Made by a program: the position numbers and the translations under genes. Of a stretch of DNA of 64,000 nt, positions 23,329-34,785 are shown in pieces. Below the pieces are notes generated by a model that saw nothing but the letters and a program-made list of their open reading frames with translations, had not been told where the DNA came from and ran no database searches. Source of the DNA: Anaeramoeba flamelloides (lineage: Eukaryota; Metamonada; Anaeramoebidae); contig JANTQA010000023.1 in assembly GCA_027625915.1 (NCBI GenBank), positions 5,952,001 through 6,016,000 on the forward strand, given 5' to 3'. Positions within the stretch are counted from its first letter, which is position 1. Every line of letters starts with the position of its first letter.

Positions 23329-25048
23329 ATGAACCGTATTGTTGCTAGTATGTTTTTTTTTAATTTTTTTTTTTTTTTTTTTTTTTTTTTGTGTGCTTTT
23401 TATTTAACACCATCTAATTTGACCATTTTCTAAATCAAATATTAGACAAATACCTTGTACTTAGAACAATCGGTTCAGGATCTTTTGGACAAATATGCGA
23501 AGCAGAAAATATGGAAACTAATGAGCGTGTAGCTCTCAAATTTGTAAATCTTAATCCGATTTTTTTTTAAATTTCAAATATCCTTTCCAATATAAACAAA
23601 CAACCAATGTTAACAAAATACCAAAAACACCAAAACCCTTCCTTTTCCTCTTTTTTCAAAAACAAATGTGATTCAAATAAAAAACAATTACACCCAACCA
23701 AATAAACACAATCCAAATTACAACAAAAGGAACCACAAAAAACAAAGCACCCACAGCTTCGTCAAGAAAGTAAAATTTATAAACTTCTTCAAGGTAAACT
23801 ATTCAATTCTCAACTCCTATCATTCTTAATGATCGTTAACAAATTCCAAAATTTTACTGTGCAAAAAATAATAAAAAAAATAATTTCTGTTTGCGAAAAA
23901 AAAAATAAAAAATAAAAAACAAAAAACAAAAAACAAAAAATCTATTTGATGAAATTCCATTATTTTCAAAAAAAATTGCCCAAAAACAATGATTAGGTGG
24001 AGTCGGCATTCCAAATGTTCACTATTTTACAAAAGAGCACAATTATAATATAATGTGCTTTGATTTACTGGGACCAAGTTTAGAAGATTTGTTTAATTTC
24101 TGTTCAAGAAAATTTTCTCTCAAAACTGTCTTGATGCTCGCCGATCAAATGGTAAAACTTGTTGTTATCTTTTAAACCAAAGTCTTCTCAAGAATTTGTA
24201 AAATGGTTGTCTTGTTGTTTCCATTTGGTTTTTTCTTTTTTTATTATTATTATTATTATTCTTCTATAGTTAAGTAGGATCGAATACATCCATTCAAAAA
24301 ATTTGATTCATCGAGATATCAAACCAGAGAATTTTTTATTAGGGCTGAACAAAAACAAAAACCAAGTAAAATAGTTTTATTTCAGATTTTCCTTCTTTCT
24401 TTGTATTTAGTCTGTTTATTTTTTGGTAATCCACTTTTTTCAAAACAAACCTAAACCTTTCAATTTTTATAATCAAATACCAAAAATACCAAACAATAAT
24501 AAAAAACACTAAACACCAAACACGACAATAAATTATTGTTAAAGATTTCCTTAATTGACTTTGGTTTGTCCAAATATTACCGAGATCCTGAAACACATGT
24601 GCATATCAATTATCGCGATCATAAAAATCTTACGGGCACCGCAAGATATGCATCGACCAACACCCATAAAGGGATTGAACAAAGCCGCAGAGACGACCTT
24701 GAGGGGATGGGATATGTTTTAATATATTTTTATAAAGGCTCTTTACCCTGGCAGGGCCTTCACGCGCCAAATAAGAAGCACAAATATAAACTAATTTGCG
24801 AAAAGAAAATCAATACAGATCTGAAATCGCTTTGTAAAAATGTTCCTATCGAATTTTATAAATATTTTACTTATTGTAGGCAATTAATCTTTGATGAAAA
24901 ACCTGATTATAGCTATTTAAGAAAATTATTTCGTGATCTGTTTATTAGAGAGGGATACGCTTTTGATTATTATTATGATTGGGCTGCTCTTCAATATGTA
25001 ATCATTTCAAAATCTTTATTTATTCCTAATATTGTCTTTTTTTTATAA
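23329..25048 (+). CDS. Casein kinase 1 family protein kinase, six exons
   Basis: Exons are 23329-23347, 23446-23543, 23730-23793, 23997-24151, 24270-24365 and 24545-25048. They join in frame to 311 residues. The product is essentially a bare kinase domain. The ATP loop is IGSGSFGQ (15-22), the catalytic Lys is in VALK (38), CK1-type HPQL and LLQGGVGIP follow, [11 protein letters not shown] has Asp128, and DFG is at 149-151. The CK1-specific segments [20 protein letters not shown] and PDYSYLR are present. The signature Thr-Asn-Thr-His replaces the usual Ile-Asn-Thr-His. CK1 enzymes phosphorylate Ser/Thr, often primed by acidic or phosphorylated residues, in many signalling and trafficking pathways. 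The frame ends 20 residues after DWAALQY; a GTAATC donor-like site there leaves open a further exon and an unrecognised C-terminal tail. All exon edges are inferred. Confidence 0.93.
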
Positions 25049-25282
25049 AATGTTTTTTTTTAAAAAATCAATTAATATTTGGAATATTATTTTTGTGGAT
25101 TGAAAATAAAATGCTTTCAATACCAGCTAAGCGGTTAATTAATGAATTTTTTAAAATATTAAAAATATTAGAATTTGGGTAATATAACAAAATCATGGAA
25201 TCATTATAATTTTTGCATACTTTTCTTGTCTACATTATCAAAAGACTTCAAAACCATTATTAACAAAATACTCTGAATGGTG

Positions 25283-26260
25283 TAGGTACAGTTTACCAAA
25301 ATTTAAGTCCCCCCCCACCCTCCAATTAATTCGAAATTGAATCATTAAAAAGATTTCTTCCACAAAATAAATGAATATGTTAAAATAAATAAGGGAGTGG
25401 AATATATCCTAGTATAATAGATTTAGATACCAATTAAAAAATGGAAATTTAAAAAAAATATAAAGATTGATCCAAGAAAAAATAAATAAAAAATTATTTA
25501 TTTTTTGATCTTATGTTCAATATTTGTTACAATTACTTATTCTTTACTTGGTTTGATTTTTAATTCTAAATGGAAAAAATTTTTGAGAAAAAACTTACTT
25601 TTCAATTTCTAAAGAATTTCAAAAATGGAATTTTAATTCCAATTTCCCTGTAATTCATCTAATTTAGATTTGGCTCAAGAAAATGGGATAGTTTTTAAAT
25701 TCTTCTTTTGAAATCTAGATTTATTTGATCAATTGAATTTGATTTGATAATTATTTTTTTTCCATCAATTTGTAAAAACCAAAATAATTATGAATGATGC
25801 TTTAAATTTTTTAACCATATTATCTTTTTCTTTGAGTTTAAATTTTTTTGAAGTTATTTTTTGGGTTTTGATAATTCAATCCTTTTACTTTTATCTTTGA
25901 AACAAAATTCTTTCTTTTTGCATGGTTTGATCAAAATATTTGAAAAAAGAATTTTGAAATCAATTTGTAAAAAAAAGGTTTTTTTGAAATAATAATAAAT
26001 AGGAATGGTATGAGAAATTCAAGGCAATCCCTTGTTTATTCTCATCCAAATTAAGAAGAAAAAGAAGAAACAAAACTTCTATAATATACTTTGATGAAAA
26101 AAAATTTTTTTTCATTCTTGATATCAACAAGCTTATTTGGAAAGGTGATCTTTTTAGTTTGGTTATCAAAAATGAAAAGATTTGTTCAAAATATACACCT
26201 TCACACATGTATTTTATTGATTTGTTCTTTGGTTAATTTCAACAATTCGCCATAATACAT
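25283..26260 (+). repeat. ~970 bp dispersed repeat, inverted copy at 48.1-49.1 kb
   Basis: The reverse complement of 48115-49080 aligns over the full length with scattered changes. Anchors include AATTAATTCGAAATTGAATC, GGATATATCC-like sequence, TTCGAATC, AAAATAATTATGAATGATGC and GATCTTTTTAGTTTGGTT. On the minus strand about 26000-26180 reads LNLDENKQGIALNFSYHS, and the 48 kb copy retains most of that peptide. This hints at a former coding segment. No terminal inverted repeats were found. A partial third copy lies at 57840-58180 and a fragment at 5480-5700. Class unknown. Confidence 0.7.
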
Positions 26261-27380
26261 TTCTCCAATTCAAAAAAAAATTCAAAAAAAAAGGGAAATT
26301 TAAAAAAAAAAAAATGGTGTTAAAATTTTTGGTATCTCATTATTCAATTTATTACTCGGGTAAGTATATTCAAAATATAATATTTTTTTATTTTAAAAAC
26401 ATTATGAAAGAAATATTTTTTTAAAAAAAATTGTGGTTTTTCATTTTTCAGCATTTGTAATTATTTGGATGGGGTTTATTTAATTGGATAAACAGAAGCC
26501 AACTGAAAAGGAATTGTTTAAGTTGATAAAAATTCAGTTCAAAGGGTTTATTTTTCAAAAAATTATATTCTCAAAATTTAAGAAATTGTTAATAACTTTT
26601 ACAAATATTAATCTTCTTTAAAATTTTTTCTCATTTTTTTCTAAAATTACTTTTTTCAAATTTTTTTATTAATGGCTTTATTCAATTTTTTTTTCAAATG
26701 GTGATTTGAATTTATTATTTTTTTTTGTTTTACGGAAACTATAATATTATAAACATTTCCCCCAATACAAGGATATTTGATTATTAATGACCATTTTTAT
26801 GGGAAGTAAACGAAAGATTTCTTTATTGTATTTATAAATTACATATTCTCTTGGGGTATATTATTTTAAATTTCAAATTTGTTCAAATTTCAAAATTGGG
26901 ACAAATTGAATTTTTGCGTATTTTTGAAGAGTTTCTTGATTATTTTCATTGGTGTGAAAGTTTTTAATGGTTTTTGATAGTTGCGGTAGGAAAAATCAAA
27001 AAGATTATTTTGCGATTGGTAGTATTTTATTACTTATGTTGTAGAAAATCCAAAATTTTGAAATAAATAAATACTTAATATTTTCAAAAATTTGTTGGAA
27101 ACCCAATTTTAAAGACAAAAGTTAAGTGGTGAATTTTTTGCCCTTTAAAGCAAGTTCCAAACATCTAATTGGCTCTTAATTATTTTTTTTTCAAAATCCT
27201 GGCAAAAATCACCAAATCACCCAAACCTACTCTAAGATACTCTAGCATACCTTAACCTACCCGGAAAGGGGGGTTTAAATATCTACAGTCAATATATTTC
27301 AATGGAATTGACTATTTTGAAAAAAATGAGAATTTGACCAGTTTTGAAATTTGACCAAATTTGAAAAATAATAATTTTCA

Positions 27381-27500
27381 TTTATTTATTGTGAGAAAGG
27401 AGTAATCAAAGAAAATTTACTAAATAAAAAAGAGAAGAAAAATAATTAAAACATTAAAGTAAAAAAATATTATATTCATTTACATGACCAAATATAAAAT
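27381..27500 (+). repeat. Short near-identical direct repeat, copy 1
   Basis: The first ~60 bases from TTTATTTATTGTGAGAAAGG onward are identical to 30709 onward. After that small indels appear, ending in a shared CATTTACATGACCAAA. It lies 260 bp upstream of the basic Asn-rich protein gene. Confidence 0.8.
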
Positions 27501-27757
27501 TATCCAAAAAATAATAATTTTCCCTTCTCTTGGGGATGTACTATTTAAATTATTCAATTTTTTCACAAAGATAATTGATTCATTTATTATTTTACTAATA
27601 TTATTTATATTCTCTTATATATATATATATATACCTTTCAATTTTTTTTTCAAAATTACTAATCATTTCATTGTTAATTCACTTCTATGGATTTAAATAA
27701 ATAATAATCATATTTTTATAGGAAAACAATGGATTTAAATTTCAAAAGAAATTTTTA

Positions 27758-28399
27758 ATGAAAAATCAAAATGCTTATAGAAATCGAATTCCTATTAATA
27801 AATTTTCACCAACTAAAGTTATTGTGAGAGGATCTAAAAATGATTTGAATTATCGAAATAAGTTTGAAAGGGGAAGAATTATTCAAAAGAGGATTCCAAA
27901 CAACCTTCAACAGCCTGTAAAATTCGTTTCGCATAGCAACAAGAATAATTTTCATTTGAAATTTGATCGTATTCAACCAAAATTTCAAAATTTAATCATT
28001 AGCAATAACCATAATCATAATGATTTCATCAACAATAATAATAGTAATAGTGATAGTGATAGTGATAATGATAATAACAATACGAAGAATAACAACGAAA
28101 AAAACAACAACAATAACAATACACTTAATAATAACAAAAGAAGCATCAAAAAAAAAATAAAGAAAAATGGTGTTTTTGAAATACTTCGATCAAATCGTGG
28201 TATTGTTCCCCAAATACCCATGACAAACAAATCGAAAGAAATAAAGTATTCTCATTTATATGCACTGGGGAAGGGCACACCTAGATACGTTATCCCTAAA
28301 AGTACCCAAAAAATTAAAAATGAAAATGAAAACAACATTCAAAAAAAAAGAAATGGTAAACGTATTACTTCATTGCTTTCAAAGAATATTCACAATTAA
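27758..28399 (+). CDS. Basic, Asn-rich protein of unknown function
   Basis: A single open frame of 213 residues starts at the first ATG of the frame. The N-terminal third is basic and Asn-rich with little compositional bias otherwise (RNRIPINKFSPTKVIVRG). Residues about 88-128 are an Asn/Ser/Asp low-complexity tract. The C-terminal part is basic again and includes KKNGVFEILRSNRGIVPQIP and ALGKGTPRYVIPK, the most conserved-looking pieces. No signal peptide, membrane helix or known domain is seen. The high Lys/Arg content would suit an RNA- or DNA-binding or nuclear protein, which is inference only. A possible 5' intron ends at 27722 (ATTTTTATAG just upstream), so extra N-terminal exons cannot be excluded. 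Confidence 0.7.
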   Translation: MKNQNAYRNRIPINKFSPTKVIVRGSKNDLNYRNKFERGRIIQKRIPNNLQQPVKFVSHSNKNNFHLKFDRIQPKFQNLIISNNHNHNDFINNNNSNSDSDSDNDNNNTKNNNEKNNNNNNTLNNNKRSIKKKIKKNGVFEILRSNRGIVPQIPMTNKSKEIKYSHLYALGKGTPRYVIPKSTQKIKNENENNIQKKRNGKRITSLLSKNIHN

Positions 28400-28605
28400 A
28401 ATATTAAATAATTCTTTTCGAAATCTTTTATAAATATATTCTAACCTTATATATATATCAGATGAATATCTTGAAATATAGATATATTTATTTTCACCTA
28501 AACATATTATAAGAAATTTAATATTATTACATACCTTCTTTTACTCCCTTTCATTTTTTTGTAACAATAAAAATAAATTTTTTTTTTTTTTTTGTTTTTA
28601 TTCAT

Positions 28606-29360
28606 GAAGAGAGGTTATCAAGAAAATTACCCCCTATTTATCCTTAGGTTTTTTTTAATTTTAGAAATAAAAAGAAAATTTTCTTAAATTTTCGGTTTAT
28701 TTCGGAAATTAAAAAAAAAATATTGTTAGCTTTTCCAGAATTCAAAAGAATAGAGAAAAATCTTTGATTTTACTCTATTCTTTTGAATTTAGGAAAAGCA
28801 CTTTTTGTTAAGTTTTCTTGCGTTTTTTGTTTATTTGGAAAATCGATAGATTTTCGTTAGGTTTTTTTGAGTTTTCTATTTTATTTGTGAAGTGTTCTAG
28901 GTTTTTTTTACTTTTGAAATAAACCAAAAATTTATTAAAATTTTCGGTTTATTTCTAAAGTAAAAAAAACCTAACGAAAATCAATAGATTTTCGAAATAA
29001 AATAGAAAACCTCAAAAAAACCTAGAACACTTCACAGATAAAAACAGAAAACCTCAATAAAACTTAGGCACTCTACTGTACTTCTTGAAAATTCTAAAAT
29101 TATTTTGTTTTTTATCCTAGCTTGAATGTAGGCAAGATTATAACTCATAAGATAGCTTTTCTTGAAAAAATGAAAAGAATAAATTATTTCTAAACAAAGA
29201 TAAGAAAAAGAGAAAGAAAAACAGTAAATTAAAGAGGGTAAAAATAATAGAAAAATGTAAAAACCAAAAAAAAAAATTTTTGTTGTACCTCGGGTATTGA
29301 AGGTGGTTTGGTGTTTCTTTCCTTTAATAGATTTTTACTGGATCACCACCATAATTAATT
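28606..29360. repeat. Complex repeat with nested inverted modules
   Basis: It shares its right half with 34786-35285. Anchors are AAAAAAACCTAGAACACTT, ATAACTCATA, GATAGC and CTTTCTTGAAAA-like words, then GGTATTGNANGG. Inside are a perfect-stemmed hairpin (28729-28799) and inverted modules such as TTTTCGTTAGGTTTTTTT (28852-28869) against AAAAAAACCTAACGAAAA (28963-28980). A fragment of the left part recurs at 47575-47690. The modular inversions suggest repeated foldback rearrangement. Confidence 0.65.
28729..28799. other. 27 bp-stem hairpin
   Basis: GCTTTTCCAGAATTCAAAAG continuing AATAGAG pairs with CTCTATTCTTTTGAATTTAG continuing GAAAAGC. There is one or two mismatches and a loop of about 17 nt. 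It lies inside the complex repeat. Confidence 0.85.
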
Positions 29361-30708
29361 TTCATAAAGAGGTTTAAATATTTGACCTACTTATGATCTA
29401 ATGAAAAAAAGGTTACTTTATTAATATTTAAATTTTGAACTTTTAGATAAGATACATCAATGAAGTATTGGAATTTTCTTAAAAAGAATTTATTTTCGAA
29501 ATTTTCTTTTAGAGGTTAGATTGATTATATTTTTTTTTTTTTTTTTCTTTTTGTTTGTTCTTTTTTTTTTACTTGTTTCCCTAATCCTCTTTTCGAAAAA
29601 TCTGAGTAGAAGGTAACACTAACTTAGTATAAGTCCTTGATGTTTATTTGTAAAGAAAAGATTATTCAGTTCTGTTAAGATTGTTTCAAATCACACAAGT
29701 TAACATCAAATTGGAAGAGGTAAATTCATTTTGATTCAGTTGTTTAAGTCCGGTTTAGTTTGTTTTTAATCCAATTCAGTCACATTCTATTTATCAAAGA
29801 TATAATCATGGACAAGTTTATCAATTATTTAATGATTTTTATCTTTTTACCCATATAAGTACCTTAAAACAGAGAAGGAACTTGTACAACTTTAAAAAAA
29901 AAAAAGAATTTGGAAACCTTAAAAAAATTAAAAAATAAAAAAAATTAATTTTGAAATTAAAATTATTTGGATTATGTTAAATGAAATTTTGGAATTTGAA
30001 CTGAAATTAATTATCAGGTAATTATTTTCTCTATTATAAAATGAAATTTAGTTTTAAAAGAAATTTAAATTCAAATGATTAAATTTCCACCTTATTTTTA
30101 ATTTTGATAAATAAATATTCTAAAAAAATCCAACTAATTTTTACTAAATAATTATATGTCTATTATTATCTTTTCTAAAATTTTCCGTTTTATATTTCCA
30201 AGAAATATTTCTAAATAGATCGGTTGTTTTTTTTTGGTATTTTATAAAAAATCTTGATTCTATTAAGAAAATACCATTCTCTATTAAAATTATAATTAAT
30301 ACTCTTGTCACTGAAATAAACTAAAAAAAAATTAAGAGCATTAATCAAAAAAGCCCTAAAATTCTTTGATTATTTCTTAGATCTTTTTACTTTCATATTA
30401 TTAGAGATTTAAAAAATTTAACTTTTTAATGGGTTCTGTAAATCAAATAATATTAATTTAAACAAAAAAAGATGATGAAATACACTTTTGATTAAGTTTA
30501 TTTTAAAAAATGTAGATTTATCTTACAATCACATATGTTAATAAAGAAAATCGAGGTATTTTTTCTGAATTACTATGTAACGAATATAATATATAATTTT
30601 ACAATCTAATTGATATTTTTATTAATTTTGAAGTGCTTCCAAGAAACATGCAAATAATATTTTAATTAAATATCCTGGGAGATATATTGTTGTGAAAAAT
30701 TTCTATGA

Positions 30709-30825
30709 TTTATTTATTGTGAGAAAGGAGTAATCAAAGAAAATTTACTAAATAAAAAAGAGAAGAAGAAAAATAATTAAAACCTTCAAGTAAAAAAAGC
30801 TTAAATCATTTACATGACCAAAAAA
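30709..30825 (+). repeat. Short near-identical direct repeat, copy 2
   Basis: Partner of 27381-27500; see that entry. The near-identity over the first 60 bases contrasts with the heavy divergence of most repeats in the window, so this duplication is among the most recent. Confidence 0.8.
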
Positions 30826-31079
30826 AAATTCGATGATTAACAAACAATTATTTAAAATTGAATAGAATAGCAAAAAATATTTAATTGAACTCAATTATAT
30901 TTGTATTTCAACCCTAGATATGAAATTTCCAATTTTTTTTTCTTCTAATTAGAAAGAATGATGTATGAAATTCCCAATATTCTACACTTACCTATCACAA
31001 CAATTTAAGTGGGTTTTTCCAACTTCTTTATTTTTCATATTGAATATATAAATTTTACTAGAAAAGTAGTTTTTTAGAA

Positions 31080-31368
31080 CTCTTTGTAATTTCAAATTTT
31101 ATATCAAAATCAAAATTATAATTATCTAATAAAAAAAAATTATATTTATAACTCTACTAATACACCCCAATTCATTATTTTCAACACACCAAAATTTAAT
31201 TTTTGAAAAAAAATATTAATTAGCCAATTCTTAATGAAATACGGAATTAGACCCATTCATCAATTGGAATGTTAATAATTGTTTATAAATTAAAATACAA
31301 TCAAATAATAAAAATAGATAATTATCAATACAAATAAATTTAGAGTATGTTGAAAATTTTTGAGAGAG

Positions 31369-31415
<47 letters not shown>

Positions 31416-31735
31416 TAATTTTATTTAAATTCGAATAAGATAATTTGATTGATCAAATTGTTAGATACTATCAACTATTTTGAATCGAGTTCTTCTAATT
31501 TTAACAACTCAACATTAACCTAATATCAATCGTTGAAAAAAAAATTAAGTCAACTGAAACAAGAATATGTAATTCAAAAAATATGAAATGAAAACAAAAA
31601 ACTAAAAGATGCTTAACTGTTTTTCATTTTGTATAAAAATCAAAATTATTTCCAATTTGAATGAAATTGAATTATTTTAATTGTTTGAACCTTTTTAAAG
31701 GTATGAAAAATTTTGAATTTTAGTTTGGATCTGTT
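31080..31735 (+). repeat. ~600 bp dispersed repeat, second copy at 40.4 kb
   Basis: Direct repeat of about 40430-41060. Anchors are ATCAATACAAATAAAT, GAACAACTCAA-like sequence, AATATCAAT, GTTGAAAAAAA, GAAATGAAAACAAAAAACTA and TTTCCAATTTGAATGAAATT. An (AT)n expansion (31371-31411) interrupts this copy. No terminal repeats recognised. Confidence 0.65.
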
Positions 31736-31888
31736 TTTTTCAAAAAAACTCGATTTATTTTTTAAATGCCGATTTTTAACCTTTATTTTGGGAAGAATTT
31801 TAATTCTATTATTAGTAAACTTCGTACAATATAAATTCAATAAAAAATGAAAAACACTTTTAAAGGTTATTTAAATTATTCGTATAAA

Positions 31889-32472
31889 CCCCATTTAACT
31901 CAAATCAGCCTAGAAAACAATAAAAAATCACTTTTTTGAGTAATCAACCACAATATGATTATTTAGAAATCTGAGAAATTATAAACTTCATATAAGAGTC
32001 GATCTTTATATGATAAAAAAAAATGCCTAAAAAAACGATAAATTTTCGTTAAAAAAAAATGTTTAAAAAATTTTAATCTCATTTTCAATTGGAACATTTT
32101 GTGAAAAATTTCTCAATTTAATTGGAAAATTAAAATTTTTGACAATAAGATTTTCCAATATTAAGTTAATTAAATTCGTATGAAATAAAAACTTCTATTG
32201 CCTAAAAGTTAATTAGGTGTTTAAAATATTTTTCTATTCAAAATGGCTTTTTAAAAAAATAAAAGAAAAAAAGAAAAAAAAATATACTAAATTGAAAAAA
32301 AAAATCAAATAAAAAAAGCTAAAAAAAAAAAGAAAAAAATAAAATTATATATTTTTAATTAAATTAGTAAAAATGATCTGATCTAAAAATTGAAAATATA
32401 TTTTGAGAAGAATACTGGATTAAATTTTTGGAATACAATTCTATTTCTTCAATAAAACTGGCCATTTGACAG
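31889..32472. mobile_element. MITE family C, diverged copy
   Basis: The left end AACTCAAATCAGCC and right end GGCCATTTGACAG are diverged inverted repeats. The body aligns with 57022-57572 (ACTTCATATAAGAGTCGAT, AATAAGATTTT, CTTCAATAAAACTGG). The interior gained A-rich runs. No transposase frame. Confidence 0.65.
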
Positions 32473-32861
32473 AAAAAAAGATTTATTAGGAAACTGATTA
32501 CCTGAGGTCGAGACGAATTTGTTATAATTCAATAGAAACTTTAATTATTGAAGTTAGAAAATTTATGGGGTTCTTAAATTGGCCTTTTATAATAAATTAT
32601 TTATGGAATAATTGAGGAAAGTTGTATTTTATTTTCTGTTATAGTATAAATTCATACAAATAATAAAGTATTACATAAGATTTTTATTGAATTATGAAGA
32701 AATTATTGAATTTCAACTATTAATTGTATAAAATATTTATAAACGAATCTTAAAAAACAACAAGAATATTATCTTTTTGGATGTGTGTTTTAGTACTTGG
32801 TAAGTAATTATTCAAAGTAGAACAAAAAATAATTTTAAAAAAAAAAATAAATAAACAACTA

Positions 32862-33336
32862 TAGTGATCAAAATAATGGGTGCCCAACAACTATGACCCG
32901 TGTTTCAAAAAATAATTGTTGATTTTTTTTTTATTCTTGTTCCAAAGAGGTACCAATTCGCGGCCTAGTATTGTACCCTAGTTAAACTCAATTTTGAAGG
33001 TTTATTCCTTGATTTTTTGAGTAAATTTTCAATTAGGAATCCAATTTATTCACTTTTTTCATAATTTTCTCGAATTTTCTCAATTTTTTATTTTTTGATT
33101 GATAAAAATTTACGAAAAATTTACACTTTACTTTGAGATAAATTTTCCAATTTGATCCTTTATTTTTAGAATTTCGTTTTAAAAAAGAAAACTTTAAGAG
33201 ACTAATGCCATATTCACTTAAAGTTTATTGTTATTTTTTTTGAGATATTAATGTATAGGTCTTCAAAAACTAAAAACGCACTTTTTATTTTGAAACATGG
33301 ATTAAACTTTTCAGATCGCTTTAATTTGACAACATT
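32862..33336. mobile_element. MITE family B, second copy
   Basis: Begins TAGTGATCAAAATAATGGGT after a TA, very like Tc1/mariner tips. The right end is decayed around 33320-33336. It is co-linear with 9094-9532. An open frame of 64 codons (33251-33445) overlapping its 3' end is judged accidental. Confidence 0.65.
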
Positions 33337-33830
33337 ACCCCCTTTAAATAAATTATTTGAATCTGAAAATACCATCTCCAAAAACCTTAACCAACATTTA
33401 TTGTTTGTGTTTGTATTTCGAATTCAAAATGTACATCCCCGTTAATAATATTAAGAAATAAAATACTTTTTTAGTTTTTTCACCACACAAAAATCTGATA
33501 TTATAGACAAGACCAAAAGTCTTAGAAACTGTCAGGTAATTTAGAAATCTCTCAAATACTTCCCAACACATTGAAAACCCACGAGTCTTTCTAACACTTC
33601 AAAATTCTGACAAGTTTGATAAAAAGAAAGATATTTTGGAAGGATTGTTAAAACTTCGGTATCTAAATTTTATGTTAATATTCTTATTACAAGTATTCTA
33701 TTTTTAATTTTGTGAGTGATTTATAAAAATTTTAGCCTGATGAACAATTCAAGTTATTTTCTCTTGTCTTAATCTTTTGACATTTTTTTCATTTTTTTAT
33801 CATTTACTTCTCTATTAGTTGTTATTTTCA

Positions 33831-34582
33831 ATGTCAACAAAAATTTCAAAAGGTTTGGGATCTTTTTTAAATCTTACTATTACCTAAAAAACTAAAGGAA
33901 AAAAAGAGAAATGGATCTGTTCAAAAAACAATTTTCCTTGCTTTATTTTTTTATCCAATTTCTTTTATCTTCTTGATAACAAACAAAAACAGGAACTGTG
34001 CTTATTTTATTAATTGGAAAATTTAAGGGAAAACGTGTTGTCTTTTTAAAACAACTCTCTTCTGGATTACTTTTAGTGACAGGTTCGTGTTTTTCAGTCT
34101 TTTTAATCATTGCAAAAAATAATAAAAAAAAAACAAAAGAAAGTAATACAATGAACCAAAAATCTGTTTTTTTTTATTTTCTCTCCATTTGAATGAAACA
34201 ACAAACAAAAAATCAAAAAAAAAAAAAACATATAGGACCTTATCAAGTAAATGGTGTTCCTTTAACTCGAATTAAAAGAAAATATGTTATTGCAACAAAA
34301 ACAAAGGTTGACATCGAAGGAATTGAAGTACCAACTACAATCAACGATCAATTCTTCACATCAAAAAAACCAATCAATAATTGGGAAAAGACAGAAGAAA
34401 AATTCTTTACAAAAAAACTCGATCTCAAAAAGGTTGGTTTGAATGAACCCCAACAAAAAATTCAACAACAAGTGGACAAATCAGTTAACGAAGCAATTAA
34501 AAAAGTTCAATATCTTAAAGAGTATTTAACTGCAAGGTTTCGACTCCAAAAAGGTCAATTACCTCATAAAATGAAATTTTAA
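33831..34582 (+). CDS. RPL6: 60S ribosomal protein eL6 (RPL6), three exons
   Basis: Exons 33993-34082 and 34236-34582 are secure, and a first exon at 33831-33852 is inferred (MSTKISK, donor GTTTGG, matching phase). Joined length is 152 residues. [20 protein letters not shown] and GLLLVTG lie across the second junction, then [20 protein letters not shown], a C-terminal helix [20 protein letters not shown] and the terminal PHKMKF. These are the KOW-like core and tail of eL6, a surface protein of the large subunit. The inferred N-terminus is about 25-30 residues shorter than in yeast. Either this lineage has a short eL6 or another upstream exon was missed. Confidence 0.92.
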
Positions 34583-34785
34583 TGGTTTTTTCTTTCAAAA
34601 AACGAAAAACTCTCAAAACAAACTATCATGAGTGTTTTACAAATTAAAACCAAAATAAAAAAAAAAACAAAAAAACCCTTAAATTTTCAAATACTACAAA
34701 GATATCTTAACCAATTTCATTCTCTCAATAAATTAACTTTATATTTTTTAAGAAAAACTGTATATTTTCTTTTTAATTTGTAATT

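Larger units (their letters stand above)
25049..27757. other. Gene-poor stretch holding a ~970 bp repeat
   Basis: Apart from the dispersed repeat at 25283-26260 and the short near-identical repeat at 27381-27500, no gene or element is recognised. Bases 27480-27696 have an open frame made of Phe/Ile/Leu from A/T-rich sequence, judged spurious. Confidence 0.55.
28400..33830. other. Repeat-dense gene-free stretch
   Basis: No gene seen. It contains the inverted-module repeat (28606-29360), the short repeat copy (30709-30825), an (AT)n tract (31371-31411), a ~600 bp repeat (31080-31735), a family C element (31889-32472) and a family B element (32862-33336). A-rich purine runs fill 32250-32340. 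Bases 29590-29860 are less biased but carry no frame I could recognise. Confidence 0.6.
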
